The translations under genes were made by a program, and so were the position numbers. Of a stretch of 64,000 nucleotides of DNA, positions 9,797 through 17,502 are shown in pieces. Under the pieces are notes generated by a model. That model saw nothing but the letters and a program-made list of their open reading frames with translations, was not told where the DNA came from and ran no database searches. The first letter of the stretch is position 1. Every line of letters starts with the position of its first letter. The DNA is from Larkinella humicola (GTDB taxonomy: Bacteria; Bacteroidota; Bacteroidia; Cytophagales; Spirosomataceae). The stretch is from contig NZ_VTWS01000002.1 in the NCBI RefSeq assembly GCF_008727875.1, positions 496,001-560,000 on the forward strand. Reading direction: 5' to 3'.

Positions 9797-10243
9797 TCAG
9801 TCGTCAACACGCAGAAAATCGCCGTTTTTATCAAAATTCAGATCCAGCCCATTCGACAACTCAATACTGTAACGGTCGCGGTCGTTTTCGTTTTTCTCCC
9901 AACTGACAATGGTTTGTTGGGAGAAATTCGTTTGCACGTAGGTGCGGATTTTTTCCGGATTGATCACCGCATCCGGAATCGCCTGGTCTTTCCCGTCTAC
10001 CTGCGTGCACTCGCCGGATTTGGTGAAATCCAGATCAAAACCGTTGCTCAGGATGACATCGAAACCGGTGGTCAAACCGTCACGCTCTTTCACCACTTGC
10101 AGGATGGTTTCCTGTGGAAAATGCGTACGGATGAAGTTTTGTGCATTTTGTGGCAAGGCTTCGGGTGTCACATTTTTTTCCTGATCACAAGCCGTAAGGC
10201 CCCAAATCAATAAACCCGAGAGGACGAAGCGTACTGTTTTCAT
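9797..10243 (-). CDS. PepSY-like (BLIP-like) lipoprotein
   Basis: 148 residues with a lipoprotein signal ending LLIWGLTAC (Cys19). Two internal repeats follow, each with a helix (ALPQNAQNFIRTHFPQ; NPEKIRTYVQTNFSQQ) and a beta segment (FDVILSNGFDLDF; YSIELSNGLDLNF). This pattern is the PepSY-like fold found in many Bacteroidota lipoproteins of unknown function. The two repeats suggest an internal duplication. It converges on the DPP IV gene with no intergenic base, so each 3' untranslated region must run through the other gene. Confidence 0.8.
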   Translation of the reverse strand: MKTVRFVLSGLLIWGLTACDQEKNVTPEALPQNAQNFIRTHFPQETILQVVKERDGLTTGFDVILSNGFDLDFTKSGECTQVDGKDQAIPDAVINPEKIRTYVQTNFSQQTIVSWEKNENDRDRYSIELSNGLDLNFDKNGDFLRVDD

Positions 10244-10329
10244 ACGTTTTAGTTGAGGTTATGTTCAAATCGAAACCATGACCCCTCAACGCAAGTGTAC
10301 CCCTACGGTTGGCTGCTTTTTAAAAAAAA

Positions 10330-11034
10330 TCAGTTTTCTACTTTAATCCCTTCCTCTTCCAAATACCGGCCAATGTTGAACGTCTGACCGTCGAGCAATT
10401 CCAGATCCCGGTGCCAATCCATGGTCAGCCAGGCATCGGCGGTTTGTTCGGCAATCATCACTTGCTGCGTGTCCGTGAAAATCCAGATTACCTTAGCCGT
10501 ACCAAAATCGAGGAGTTTTCGGGTCTTTTTATTGACGTAATTAAAGTCTTCTGTTTTAGACAGATCGGCTTTTACATCAATTTCAACGGCCACTTTGGCG
10601 GGGACGTCCACATAATGAACATTAATTTTATCCGGTGTCAAGACACTTTTTTCATAAATCGCGGCATCGTGCGACAAATTATTCCGGTGATCCAGATGAA
10701 CACCAGCTTCGTTGGAAGCAAACCAATATTTTTTCTCGTCCAGAGAACGAATCATTATTCGCATGAAATACGATACTAAAACCCACTGCAACGAACTGGA
10801 ACCCATAATTTCTTCCGGTGTTTTTTTCCCCGCTAAAACGTCTTCATAACCGCTGTAATATAGCGGTCGCCCATCCAGCACCTCATACACCAGCGATTCC
10901 AGGGCTACTTTTTGTTTAGACGTCTTTACAGGCGATTTGACACCTTGCGGTTTACGGGACTTTCCGGAAACTTCTTTCTTCTCAAGCGTCTGCATACCTT
11001 TTTCGTTTGATGCAAAATACGGTTTTTCCGGCAA
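10330..11034 (-). CDS. Uma2-family (DUF820) PD-(D/E)XK nuclease-like protein
   Basis: 234 residues. After a Lys/Ser-rich, probably disordered N-terminus (1-45) comes an Uma2-type domain: YEVLDGRPLYYSGYEDVL, then VAVEIDVKADLSKTEDF with the acidic and Lys residues of the nuclease core, and KTRKLLDFGTAKVIWIF. Uma2 proteins are common in Cyanobacteria and Bacteroidota and have a restriction-endonuclease-like fold. Their function is unknown. The gene starts 18 nt after the LytTR regulator ends and may be read through from it. An inner start at residue 14 is possible. Confidence 0.8.
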   Translation of the reverse strand: MPEKPYFASNEKGMQTLEKKEVSGKSRKPQGVKSPVKTSKQKVALESLVYEVLDGRPLYYSGYEDVLAGKKTPEEIMGSSSLQWVLVSYFMRIMIRSLDEKKYWFASNEAGVHLDHRNNLSHDAAIYEKSVLTPDKINVHYVDVPAKVAVEIDVKADLSKTEDFNYVNKKTRKLLDFGTAKVIWIFTDTQQVMIAEQTADAWLTMDWHRDLELLDGQTFNIGRYLEEEGIKVEN

Positions 11035-11052
11035 ATGTGCTTTAAGAATACG

Positions 11053-11799
11053 CTACACTTCCATTTTCAACGCCCGGCCGACGTCCTTCTGGTGCAGCCG
11101 CCCAATCGGGAGTTCCTGCCCGGCGACCTCGATGTGGCTGGGCGACCAGGCCGAAATCTTGTCGATGGCCACGATGAACGACCGGTGAATGCGCAGAAAA
11201 TCCCGGCCCGGCAGCATGGCTTCCACCGAACTGATGGCTTGTTTCACCACCAGCGGTTTGGCGTTGGTCGTGATGATTTTGATGTAATCTTTCAGGCTTT
11301 CGACGTAGAGAATGTCTTTGGTATAGACCTTCACCATTTTGCGGTCGGCCCGAAAATAGAGAAACGCGTCGCGCTCCGACGGCACCAGATCCTTTTCAAC
11401 GGACGGCTGATCCGGCTCCGAAATACCGTTCGCCATAGGCTGGGGTTCAAGCCGCATGACTTTGGAAACCGCCCGCAAAAACCGCTCGAACGGAATGGGT
11501 TTGAGCAGGTAATCGACCACGTCCAGATCAAAACCGTCCAGTGCGTATTCGCGATACGCCGTCGTGAAAATCACTTTGGGGGGATTCCGCAAACTCCGCA
11601 GGAAATCGGTGCCGGAGAGTTTGGGCATTTTAATGTCTAAAAACAGCAGATCGACCGGCATCGACTGGAGCATACTGAATGCCTGAACGGCATTGTGGCA
11701 TTTGCCGACAATCTCCAGTCCATCAACCAGTTCGATGTACGATTCGATAATTTCCACAGCGTGTGGCTCGTCATCAATCAGCAGACAACGTACGTTCAT
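11053..11799 (-). CDS. LytTR-type response regulator
   Basis: 248 residues. Receiver domain 1-120 with the phospho-acceptor Asp in LLFLDIKMPKLSG and the acidic pair DDEP near the start. A LytTR DNA-binding domain occupies about 150-248 (YFRADRKMVKVYTKDILYVE, then FLRIHRSFIVAIDKISAW). The cognate kinase is encoded 122 nt upstream on the same strand. The linker of about 30 residues is rich in Pro, Glu and Asp. Such pairs usually control one or a few nearby operons, but nothing here identifies the target. Confidence 0.95.
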   Translation of the reverse strand: MNVRCLLIDDEPHAVEIIESYIELVDGLEIVGKCHNAVQAFSMLQSMPVDLLFLDIKMPKLSGTDFLRSLRNPPKVIFTTAYREYALDGFDLDVVDYLLKPIPFERFLRAVSKVMRLEPQPMANGISEPDQPSVEKDLVPSERDAFLYFRADRKMVKVYTKDILYVESLKDYIKIITTNAKPLVVKQAISSVEAMLPGRDFLRIHRSFIVAIDKISAWSPSHIEVAGQELPIGRLHQKDVGRALKMEV

Positions 11800-11833
11800 A
11801 AGGATGTGTATTTGTTGTTGTTGTTATTTTTTA

Positions 11834-11911
11834 AGCCCCTAAATCCCCTAAAGGGGACTTTGACACCGCATAACCCGGATTTTAAAGTCCCCTTTAGGGG
11901 ATTTAGGGGCT
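11834..11911. repeat. Perfect 28-bp inverted repeat between kinase and regulator
   Basis: Arms 11834-11861 and 11884-11911 are exact reverse complements (28 bp) around a 22-nt loop. The arm holds CCCCTAAATCCCCTAAAGG. It begins 10 nt after the kinase stop on the minus strand. There is no U tract. A related but degenerate pair lies at 27228-27303. In mRNA this hairpin would separate the kinase and regulator messages and could attenuate or protect one of them. Confidence 0.85.
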
Positions 11912-11921
11912 ACTTTTTATT

Positions 11922-13118
11922 TTAAACCGGTAGTTCAGCTACCGGCACCGCATTCGGTTTCAAAACCGCCGACTCCCGGGGTAACCGCAAGGTCAAATCG
12001 ACCAGAAACGTTTCTTCTTCCGGCTGAATTTTCAGTTCATAACGACCCGGATACAGCAATTCCAGCCGCTTCCGGACGTTCTGCAAGCCGATTCCGCCAA
12101 CGGAGGTTGCCCCAACGGAGGTTGCCCCTGCCTCCATTGGGGCAAACGGATCGGCATCGCGGCTGTTGACCAACTTGAAGGTCAGCACGTTATCATCGAC
12201 GGCCAGGTCCAGAAAAATCCAGGCCTGTTCCAGTTGTTCACTGGTGCCGTGTTTGAACGCATTCTCCAGAAACGGAATCAGCAACAGGGGCGCCATCTGT
12301 TTCCCCTGCAAATTGCCGTGGAAATTCATCGAAACATCCAGCCGCGAACCGTAGCGCAACTGCTCCAGCCCAATGTAGTTTTTCATGAATGCAATCTCCT
12401 TTTCCAGCAACACCTCCGACGCGTTGCAGTCGTAGAGCATATAACTCAGCAATTGCGACAGCTTCAGCACAACCGCCGGCGACTGATCAGATTTTCGTAA
12501 CGTCAAGGCATACAGATTGTTGAGGGTATTGAACAGAAAGTGCGGATGAATCTGGGATTTCAGCAACTGTAACTCCGCGTTAAATTTTTCTTTTTCAATC
12601 TGCCGATACGCCTGCTCTTTCAAATACCAGATTTTGACGAGTTTGATCGCAGCCGCAAAACCGCCCACCGTGATGCCGCCCCGTAATCCCGCCATCAATA
12701 AATAGGTTAGACCACCCCCGCGAGCCCGCGACGTACCCAGCCACGAATGCAAGGGCGCAACAACCGAGGTCGACAGAAGGGCCGATGCCGACGCGCTCAG
12801 AAATGAAAAAAGAATAACACCAACCACCATTTTCCAATAGGGCCCTTTGTCCAGATAGCGGGGGAATAAAACGTAAATAATACCGTACGACAGAACCATA
12901 TGGGCCGGCATAAATATCAGTGAACTGACCCCGGAGGAAAAAAAACCCAGAAAGAACGCTTCGGGTTTTCCGTAACCGCGATGCAGGAAATAGGAGATCG
13001 GAAAAACACCATACAAAACCGTAAAGTAGAGTTGAACAACTCCCCAGAAAAGCCCATGCCGAGCCAGACGGTAACGCGGCTGGTTGGAAAAGATGAAGTT
13101 GGTGTTAGACAGTTGCAT
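11922..13118 (-). CDS. LytS-like sensor histidine kinase (His_kinase family)
   Basis: 398 residues. Four or five membrane segments fill residues 20-170 (for example FVMPAHMV-like and VVGVILFSFLSASASALL stretches). A coiled linker EKEKFNAELQLLKSQI leads to the phospho-His motif HPHFLFNTLNNLYAL. The ATPase part shows LLIPFLENAFKHG (N box) and GGIGLQNVRKRLEL (G box). Between these boxes a 15-nt tandem duplication gives GATSVGATSVGG in the ATP-lid region. It is the partner of the downstream LytTR regulator. The signal is unknown. Confidence 0.93.
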   Translation of the reverse strand: MQLSNTNFIFSNQPRYRLARHGLFWGVVQLYFTVLYGVFPISYFLHRGYGKPEAFFLGFFSSGVSSLIFMPAHMVLSYGIIYVLFPRYLDKGPYWKMVVGVILFSFLSASASALLSTSVVAPLHSWLGTSRARGGGLTYLLMAGLRGGITVGGFAAAIKLVKIWYLKEQAYRQIEKEKFNAELQLLKSQIHPHFLFNTLNNLYALTLRKSDQSPAVVLKLSQLLSYMLYDCNASEVLLEKEIAFMKNYIGLEQLRYGSRLDVSMNFHGNLQGKQMAPLLLIPFLENAFKHGTSEQLEQAWIFLDLAVDDNVLTFKLVNSRDADPFAPMEAGATSVGATSVGGIGLQNVRKRLELLYPGRYELKIQPEEETFLVDLTLRLPRESAVLKPNAVPVAELPV

Positions 13119-13319
13119 ACGAGTACCCGATTGCCGACCGAATATAGATAAACGACACCAATCCTGCCACGAATCGGGCGAATTGTAGACGAACGGTAGC
13201 CAATCGTCGCCAAATGACTCTTTTCACAGACCTAACTACACTCGTCGCCAGACCCTTGCTGTATCTGTCGGGAACCGTCGCATTGGGCGATAATCCCGGC
13301 AGGCGGTTTTTCCCGTGTT

Positions 13320-13327
13320 TACCTTTG
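13320..13327 (+). promoter_or_regulatory. Putative -7 element for the small exported protein
   Basis: TACCTTTG matches TAnnTTTG 57 nt before the ATG at 13385. No convincing -33 element was found. Its position between the kinase start and this gene supports use on the plus strand. Confidence 0.4.
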
Positions 13328-13384
13328 ACGCGTCAATTCCGACTAAAACAACAACTACGAACGAACCGCTTCGGCGCTACTACC

Positions 13385-13747
13385 ATGAAAATCAATCCAC
13401 ACTATCGGCGGACGCTATTCGCCACTGCCTTTTTCCTGTCGTTGGCGGCTTTCAGCTTGGGCCAGGGACGACCAAACCGTCCGTCCATCTCGCCCCGCCA
13501 GGGCTTCTGGGTCGTGGAATCTCAACCGAAGCAAAACTGCGTCGTGTTTTTCTACAACGATGAGAACCAGCTCATTTACAAAGAAAATCTGGCAAAAAAA
13601 CGACTCAATCTCAAACAGGCCAAAACCCGGGAGAGTCTGAATGCCGTGCTGGAACAGGCTTTGCAACAATGGACCGTTTCGCAACAACCGGGTGGCGCAG
13701 CCATGCCAGTCGATCAGCAATGGCTGGCGACGGAGTTTCGAAAATGA
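13385..13747 (+). CDS. Small exported protein of unknown function
   Basis: 120 residues from ATG 13385. The frame is open further upstream, but this start gives a clean signal peptide (RRTLFATAFFLSLAAFSLGQ). The mature part has a beta-rich stretch (GFWVVESQPKQNCVVFFYND, NQLIYKENL) followed by a helical region with many Gln and Leu. No known domain is recognised. It stands between the kinase, which is divergent, and the purine permease. A hairpin repeat starts 3 nt after the stop. Confidence 0.7.
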   Translation: MKINPHYRRTLFATAFFLSLAAFSLGQGRPNRPSISPRQGFWVVESQPKQNCVVFFYNDENQLIYKENLAKKRLNLKQAKTRESLNAVLEQALQQWTVSQQPGGAAMPVDQQWLATEFRK

Positions 13748-13750
13748 CAA

Positions 13751-13847
13751 GAGAGGTGAGACAAGAGATGAAAGAGGTAAGACAAGAGATGAAAGACGCT
13801 CCCCTCAGCCAGCAAGCCTTCGTCTCTTCTCTCTTGTCTCACCTCTC
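13751..13847. repeat. Inverted repeat with internal tandem copies after a stop codon
   Basis: Exact 18-bp arms lie at 13751-13768 and 13830-13847. The left side also contains two tandem copies of AGACAAGAGATGAAAGA. The element begins 3 nt after the stop of the 120-residue protein. Sequence is unrelated to the other hairpins in the window, but the placement is the same. Confidence 0.7.
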
Positions 13848-13883
13848 ACGTCTTTACTTTAATTTGGTTAAATTGGTTCGAGT

Positions 13884-13924
13884 CCCCCGGCATGGGCAAT
13901 CTGCTCCGGGCCGGGGGCTTTTTT
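13884..13924 (+). terminator. Intrinsic terminator upstream of the purine permease
   Basis: CCCCCGGC (13884-13891) pairs with GCCGGGGG (13910-13917) and is followed by a six-T run after GC. It ends 86 nt before the permease start. It may simply end the upstream small gene. A terminator this close to a purine transporter could also belong to an attenuator, but I found no riboswitch core before it. Confidence 0.7.
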
Positions 13925-14010
13925 GTGCGAAATAATTACCCGATTGCCAGACAGGGAGTTGAATTGGCGTTCGTAATCCGTATTTTCGGACCTCGATCCA
14001 TCCGTTCTTC

Positions 14011-15327
14011 ATGCAAACCGGCCTTTCCGTTCCCGCAACCCGCACCGAAATTCTGGCGGGCGTTTCCACGTTTCTGGCAACCATGTACATCATCGTGGTC
14101 AATCCGGCGATTCTCAGTCAGGCCGGTCTGCCGTTCAGCGGGGTGCTGACGGCCACGGTTCTGCTGTCGTTCGGATGTAGTGTGATGATGGGCCTGTATG
14201 CCCGCAACCCGATGGTGGTGGCGCCCGGTATGGGACTGAACGCCTTTTTCACCTTCACCGCTGTCAAAGGCATGGGCATTCGGCCCGAAGTGGCGCTGGG
14301 GGCAGTTTTCTGGGCGGGCGTTCTGTTCCTGATCCTGTCGCTTTTCAACGTCCGTTCGGCCATTGTCAGGATCATCCCCAAACCGCTGCGGTATTCCGTT
14401 TCGGCCGGTATTGGCCTGTTTATCACCCTGATTGGCTTTGAAAATGCGAAGTTTATTGTGGCCAATCCGGCCACGCTGGTCAGCATCGCCAGCCTGAAAG
14501 ACCCAATCATTCTGACGTTTATTTTCGGACTTTTCATCACCAGCGTTCTGGTGATCCGGCAAGTGCCGGGAGCCATTATCATCGGTATTTTGCTCACTAC
14601 CCTGGCCGCACTACCCATTGGCCGGTGGTGGGGCGATGCGTCGGCGGTGAATTTCGGACAAAAAACGCTGGTCAATTTTCAGGGGCTTTTTGCCACCCCG
14701 GATTTCAGTCTGATCGGCAAACTGGATCTGGTCAACTCCCTGCAATGGTCGCTCTGGCCGGTGATTTTTGCCTTTGTTTTCACGGATCTGTTCGACAGTT
14801 TGTCCACCTTCGTGGGCGTGGCCGAAGCCGCCGATCTGTACGACGAAGACGGCAATCCGCGCAACCTCAACCGCTCACTGACGGTCGATGCCGTGGCCAC
14901 GACGATGGCGGGTTTGCTGGGCACCAGCCCCGGAACGGCCTACATCGAATCGGCGGTGGGCATTGCGCAGGGCGGGCGTACGGGTTTGACGGCCATTGTG
15001 GCGGGTTGCCTGTTTTTGCCGTTCCTGTTTCTATCGCCTTTGTTGTCGGTGATTCCGGCCATTGCCACTGCCCCGGCGCTGGTGCTGGTCGGTGCTTTCA
15101 TGATGAAACCGATTACCAAAATCAACTGGGGCCGGCTGGACGATGCCTTACCGGCGTTTCTGGCACTGGTGCTGATTCCGTTCAGCTACTCGATTACGCA
15201 GGGAATTATCTGGGGGTTTCTGACCTGGACGGTCGTCAAACTGGCCATTGGCCAATCAAAAGAGGTGCCGGTCGGTTTATTGCTTGTCGATTTATTCTGC
15301 ATTCTGGCGCTCTTTTCCGGACACTGA
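14011..15327 (+). CDS. AzgA-type NCS2 purine (adenine/guanine/hypoxanthine) permease
   Basis: 438 residues with 12-14 predicted membrane segments. Family signatures: TEILAGVSTFLATMYIIVVN at the start, MVVAPGMGLNAFFTF, the conserved FVFTDLFDSLSTFVGVAEA and GTSPGTAYIESAVGIAQGGR. These match the AzgA/YjcD/PbuG branch of the nucleobase-cation symporters, which carry adenine, guanine or hypoxanthine with protons across the inner membrane. The stop lies 3 nt from the convergent RidA-like gene. Which purine is carried cannot be read from the sequence. Confidence 0.93.
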   Translation: MQTGLSVPATRTEILAGVSTFLATMYIIVVNPAILSQAGLPFSGVLTATVLLSFGCSVMMGLYARNPMVVAPGMGLNAFFTFTAVKGMGIRPEVALGAVFWAGVLFLILSLFNVRSAIVRIIPKPLRYSVSAGIGLFITLIGFENAKFIVANPATLVSIASLKDPIILTFIFGLFITSVLVIRQVPGAIIIGILLTTLAALPIGRWWGDASAVNFGQKTLVNFQGLFATPDFSLIGKLDLVNSLQWSLWPVIFAFVFTDLFDSLSTFVGVAEAADLYDEDGNPRNLNRSLTVDAVATTMAGLLGTSPGTAYIESAVGIAQGGRTGLTAIVAGCLFLPFLFLSPLLSVIPAIATAPALVLVGAFMMKPITKINWGRLDDALPAFLALVLIPFSYSITQGIIWGFLTWTVVKLAIGQSKEVPVGLLLVDLFCILALFSGH

Positions 15328-15330
15328 TCG

Positions 15331-15774
15331 TCACGGAAGCATGGCCACCAGTTCCACTTCCACCAGCGCCGTTTCTTCGTACAGCCGTTGAATCTGAACC
15401 CAGGTTGCTGCCGGGAAATCGTTGTTGTAATACTTTTTGCGAACGTCGTTGTGCTTTTTCATTTCCTCGATGTTGGTCGTGTATAAATTCTCTTTGACCA
15501 CGTTCTGAAAAGTAGCCCCGTAAAAAGCCAGTGTTTTCTGAAGACCCTTGTACACGTTCGTCAGCGCCGAAGCCGCTTCGCCACCGCCCACGGTTCCCGA
15601 AATGTAAATGGTTTTGCCGACCCGGACGGCCTGCGCATAGCCCGCTCCATCTTCACCGGCTTTCCCAAAATGAAATTTCTGTTTTTCAATTGCATTTTGG
15701 CCGGATTGGGCATTCACTCCATTAAAAACAACGGTCGAAAACAGGACAAGGGTGGAAATGACAAATTTTTTCAT
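15331..15774 (-). CDS. Exported RidA-like (YjgF/UK114) protein without the deaminase Arg
   Basis: 147 residues: a signal peptide (VISTLVLFSTVVFNGVNAQ) and a RidA domain (YAQAVRVGKTIYISGTVGGG, then FQNVVKENLYTTNIEEMKKH, ending VEVELVAMLP). RidA enzymes hydrolyse reactive enamines/imines in the cytosol and use Arg105 (E. coli numbering, in FPARS). Here the same place reads FPAATW, so that Arg is replaced by Ala. With the signal peptide, this points to a periplasmic family member with another role. Its start codon is only 25 nt from the start of the divergent nucleosidase gene. Confidence 0.88.
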   Translation of the reverse strand: MKKFVISTLVLFSTVVFNGVNAQSGQNAIEKQKFHFGKAGEDGAGYAQAVRVGKTIYISGTVGGGEAASALTNVYKGLQKTLAFYGATFQNVVKENLYTTNIEEMKKHNDVRKKYYNNDFPAATWVQIQRLYEETALVEVELVAMLP

Positions 15775-15799
15775 CGTATTTTAGTTGTTTAACAGCAAA

Positions 15800-16657
15800 A
15801 TGATGCGGCAGGAAATATACAAAACGATTCGTCTGAATACGGTATTGATCAAAGGGATATTTTTGTTCTGGGTGGTTTTCGTCCCTCTTTCGGTTCAGGC
15901 CCAACGGTATGATGCGCAGCCGATTACGGCACTTCTGGGTGCTTTCGACGAAGAAGTAAAACTGGTTCAGCAATCCCTCAAAAATCCAAAAACGCAGACG
16001 CTCAACGGCATTACCTTCATGACGGGCCAGATCAACGGGCATGACGTCGTGGTTGCCGAAACCGGGATTGGCAAAGTAAATGCCGCCATGACGACGGCGT
16101 TTGTGCTGGCTTATTTTAAACCCAAACAGGTTCTTTTCACGGGCATTGCGGGCGGCACCAATCCCGATCTTCAACCCGGCGACATCGTGATTGCCCGGCA
16201 AACTGCTCACCACGATTATCACTCCATTACCTTCCAGCAACAGCCCACGAACCAGACCCGCAATGCCATCACGAAAGACATGAATCCGACCTACTTCCCC
16301 GCCGATTCGATCATGATGCTGGCAGCACAGGAAGCCGCCAAAACCGTTTCGTTCGAGAGCATTCCGACCACCCGGCGGCCGCCGTCGGTGGTCGTGGGCA
16401 CGGTGGTGACAGGCGATCAGTTTATCGCATCCGACGAAAAAGTCGCCAGTCTGTGGTCGGAATTCAAGGCTGACGCCACCGAAATGGAAGGCGCGGCTGT
16501 GGCGCAGGTTTGCTACCAGCAACAGGTTCCCTGCCTGGTGATCCGGAGTTTGAGCGACAAAGCCAACTCCAACGCCCGGCAGGATATGCTCACCTTTTTC
16601 AAGATTGCCGCCCGCAATTCGGCCAATCTGGTGATGACCATTGTGGGGAAACTGTAA
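15800..16657 (+). CDS. Exported 5'-methylthioadenosine/SAH nucleosidase-like protein
   Basis: 285 residues from the ATG at 15800 (a TTG at 15785 is the alternative). A signal peptide or anchor (IKGIFLFWVVFVPLSVQAQ) precedes a nucleosidase domain. Catalytic features of MTAN are intact: the acid/base Glu region GAFDEEV, TGIAGG in the ribose site, EMEGAAVAQVC with the ribose-binding Glu, and the purine-site Asp in RSLSDKAN. The reaction is cleavage of MTA, SAH or a related nucleoside to adenine and a thio-sugar. A purine permease lies nearby, which could take up released adenine. Periplasmic location is inferred from the signal peptide. Confidence 0.88.
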   Translation: MMRQEIYKTIRLNTVLIKGIFLFWVVFVPLSVQAQRYDAQPITALLGAFDEEVKLVQQSLKNPKTQTLNGITFMTGQINGHDVVVAETGIGKVNAAMTTAFVLAYFKPKQVLFTGIAGGTNPDLQPGDIVIARQTAHHDYHSITFQQQPTNQTRNAITKDMNPTYFPADSIMMLAAQEAAKTVSFESIPTTRRPPSVVVGTVVTGDQFIASDEKVASLWSEFKADATEMEGAAVAQVCYQQQVPCLVIRSLSDKANSNARQDMLTFFKIAARNSANLVMTIVGKL

Positions 16658-16758
16658 TCCGGTTGGGATTTGAGAACCGTGCTTGGTATCAGATTCCAGG
16701 AAACGGCATTTGGACCCTTCGTTCCGGTAGTTGATGGCTGGAATTCGCCGGGATGAAA

Positions 16759-17502
16759 TTACAAGCTAAGAAGGGTCTGGAAGCCGTCGCGCAAAATTCC
16801 CAGATCGGAACCAATGGCCAGACAGGAAAAACCGGCTTTTCGAAGGTCCGGTACGTCAGCCGGGTTTCGCACCAGAATCCCGGCCTGCTTCCCGTTCTTT
16901 CGGGCCGCCTGACTCACCCGTGCCAGGGCGTCGGTAAATGGTAGGGACGGTTTTGATGGACAACGCACGGCTAAATCCAGTTTCAGATCCGCTGGACCCA
17001 CAAAAAGCACATCGACCCCCGAAACTCCAGCAATCGCTTCGGCATTCATAACCCCTTCATAGTCTTCCAGTTGGGCCATAAAAACCGGAGCGGACAGTTC
17101 CTGAATGGCTTTGGACGCACGCAGTCCGTAGGCATACGCCCGCACCGAACCGGAATACCCGCGGGTTCCGTGGGGCGGATAGCGCATGGCGGCCACGCAG
17201 GCTTCCGCCTGCGCCGGAGTCGAAACGTGGGGGAGCATAATGCCCGACGCACCCCAGTCCAGCGCCCGGGCAATCAGCGCCGGATCGAGGCTGCCCACCC
17301 GAACCATGAGCGTAACCTCCGGATTTCGGACGGCCTGCAAATTCGTCAGCAACCCGCTTTCCGTCAGACAGCCATGCTCCAGATCGAACAGCAGCCAGTC
17401 CAGCGAACACGCCCCGGCCAGCTCGGCAATAACCGGTGAACCCGTTGACAACCAGGTTCCCAAACCCAGTCGACGGGCATTTTTCTTTTCGAAGGAATTC
17501 AT
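16759..17502 (-). CDS. HpcH/HpaI-family class II pyruvate aldolase
   Basis: 247 residues, full length for the family. Key parts: LLFDLEHG with the catalytic His, MLPHVSTPAQAEA, RYPPHGTRGYS with the substrate Arg, QLEDYEG (metal Glu) and VGPADL (metal Asp). These enzymes split 2-keto-3-deoxy sugar acids or related hydroxy-keto acids into pyruvate and an aldehyde with Mg/Mn. It is the last gene of the second glycan operon and overlaps the kinase gene by 4 nt, so it probably handles a sugar acid produced from that glycan. Confidence 0.92.
   Translation of the reverse strand: MNSFEKKNARRLGLGTWLSTGSPVIAELAGACSLDWLLFDLEHGCLTESGLLTNLQAVRNPEVTLMVRVGSLDPALIARALDWGASGIMLPHVSTPAQAEACVAAMRYPPHGTRGYSGSVRAYAYGLRASKAIQELSAPVFMAQLEDYEGVMNAEAIAGVSGVDVLFVGPADLKLDLAVRCPSKPSLPFTDALARVSQAARKNGKQAGILVRNPADVPDLRKAGFSCLAIGSDLGILRDGFQTLLSL

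Noticed and set aside
13870-13890. GGTTCGAGTCCCC, like a tRNA T arm
   Set aside because: No acceptor, D or anticodon arm matches around it and the T stem has a mismatch. The Cs belong to the terminator stem.
14625-15497. Open frame within the AzgA gene on the same strand
   Set aside because: Gly/Arg-rich out-of-frame reading of a well-conserved transporter.
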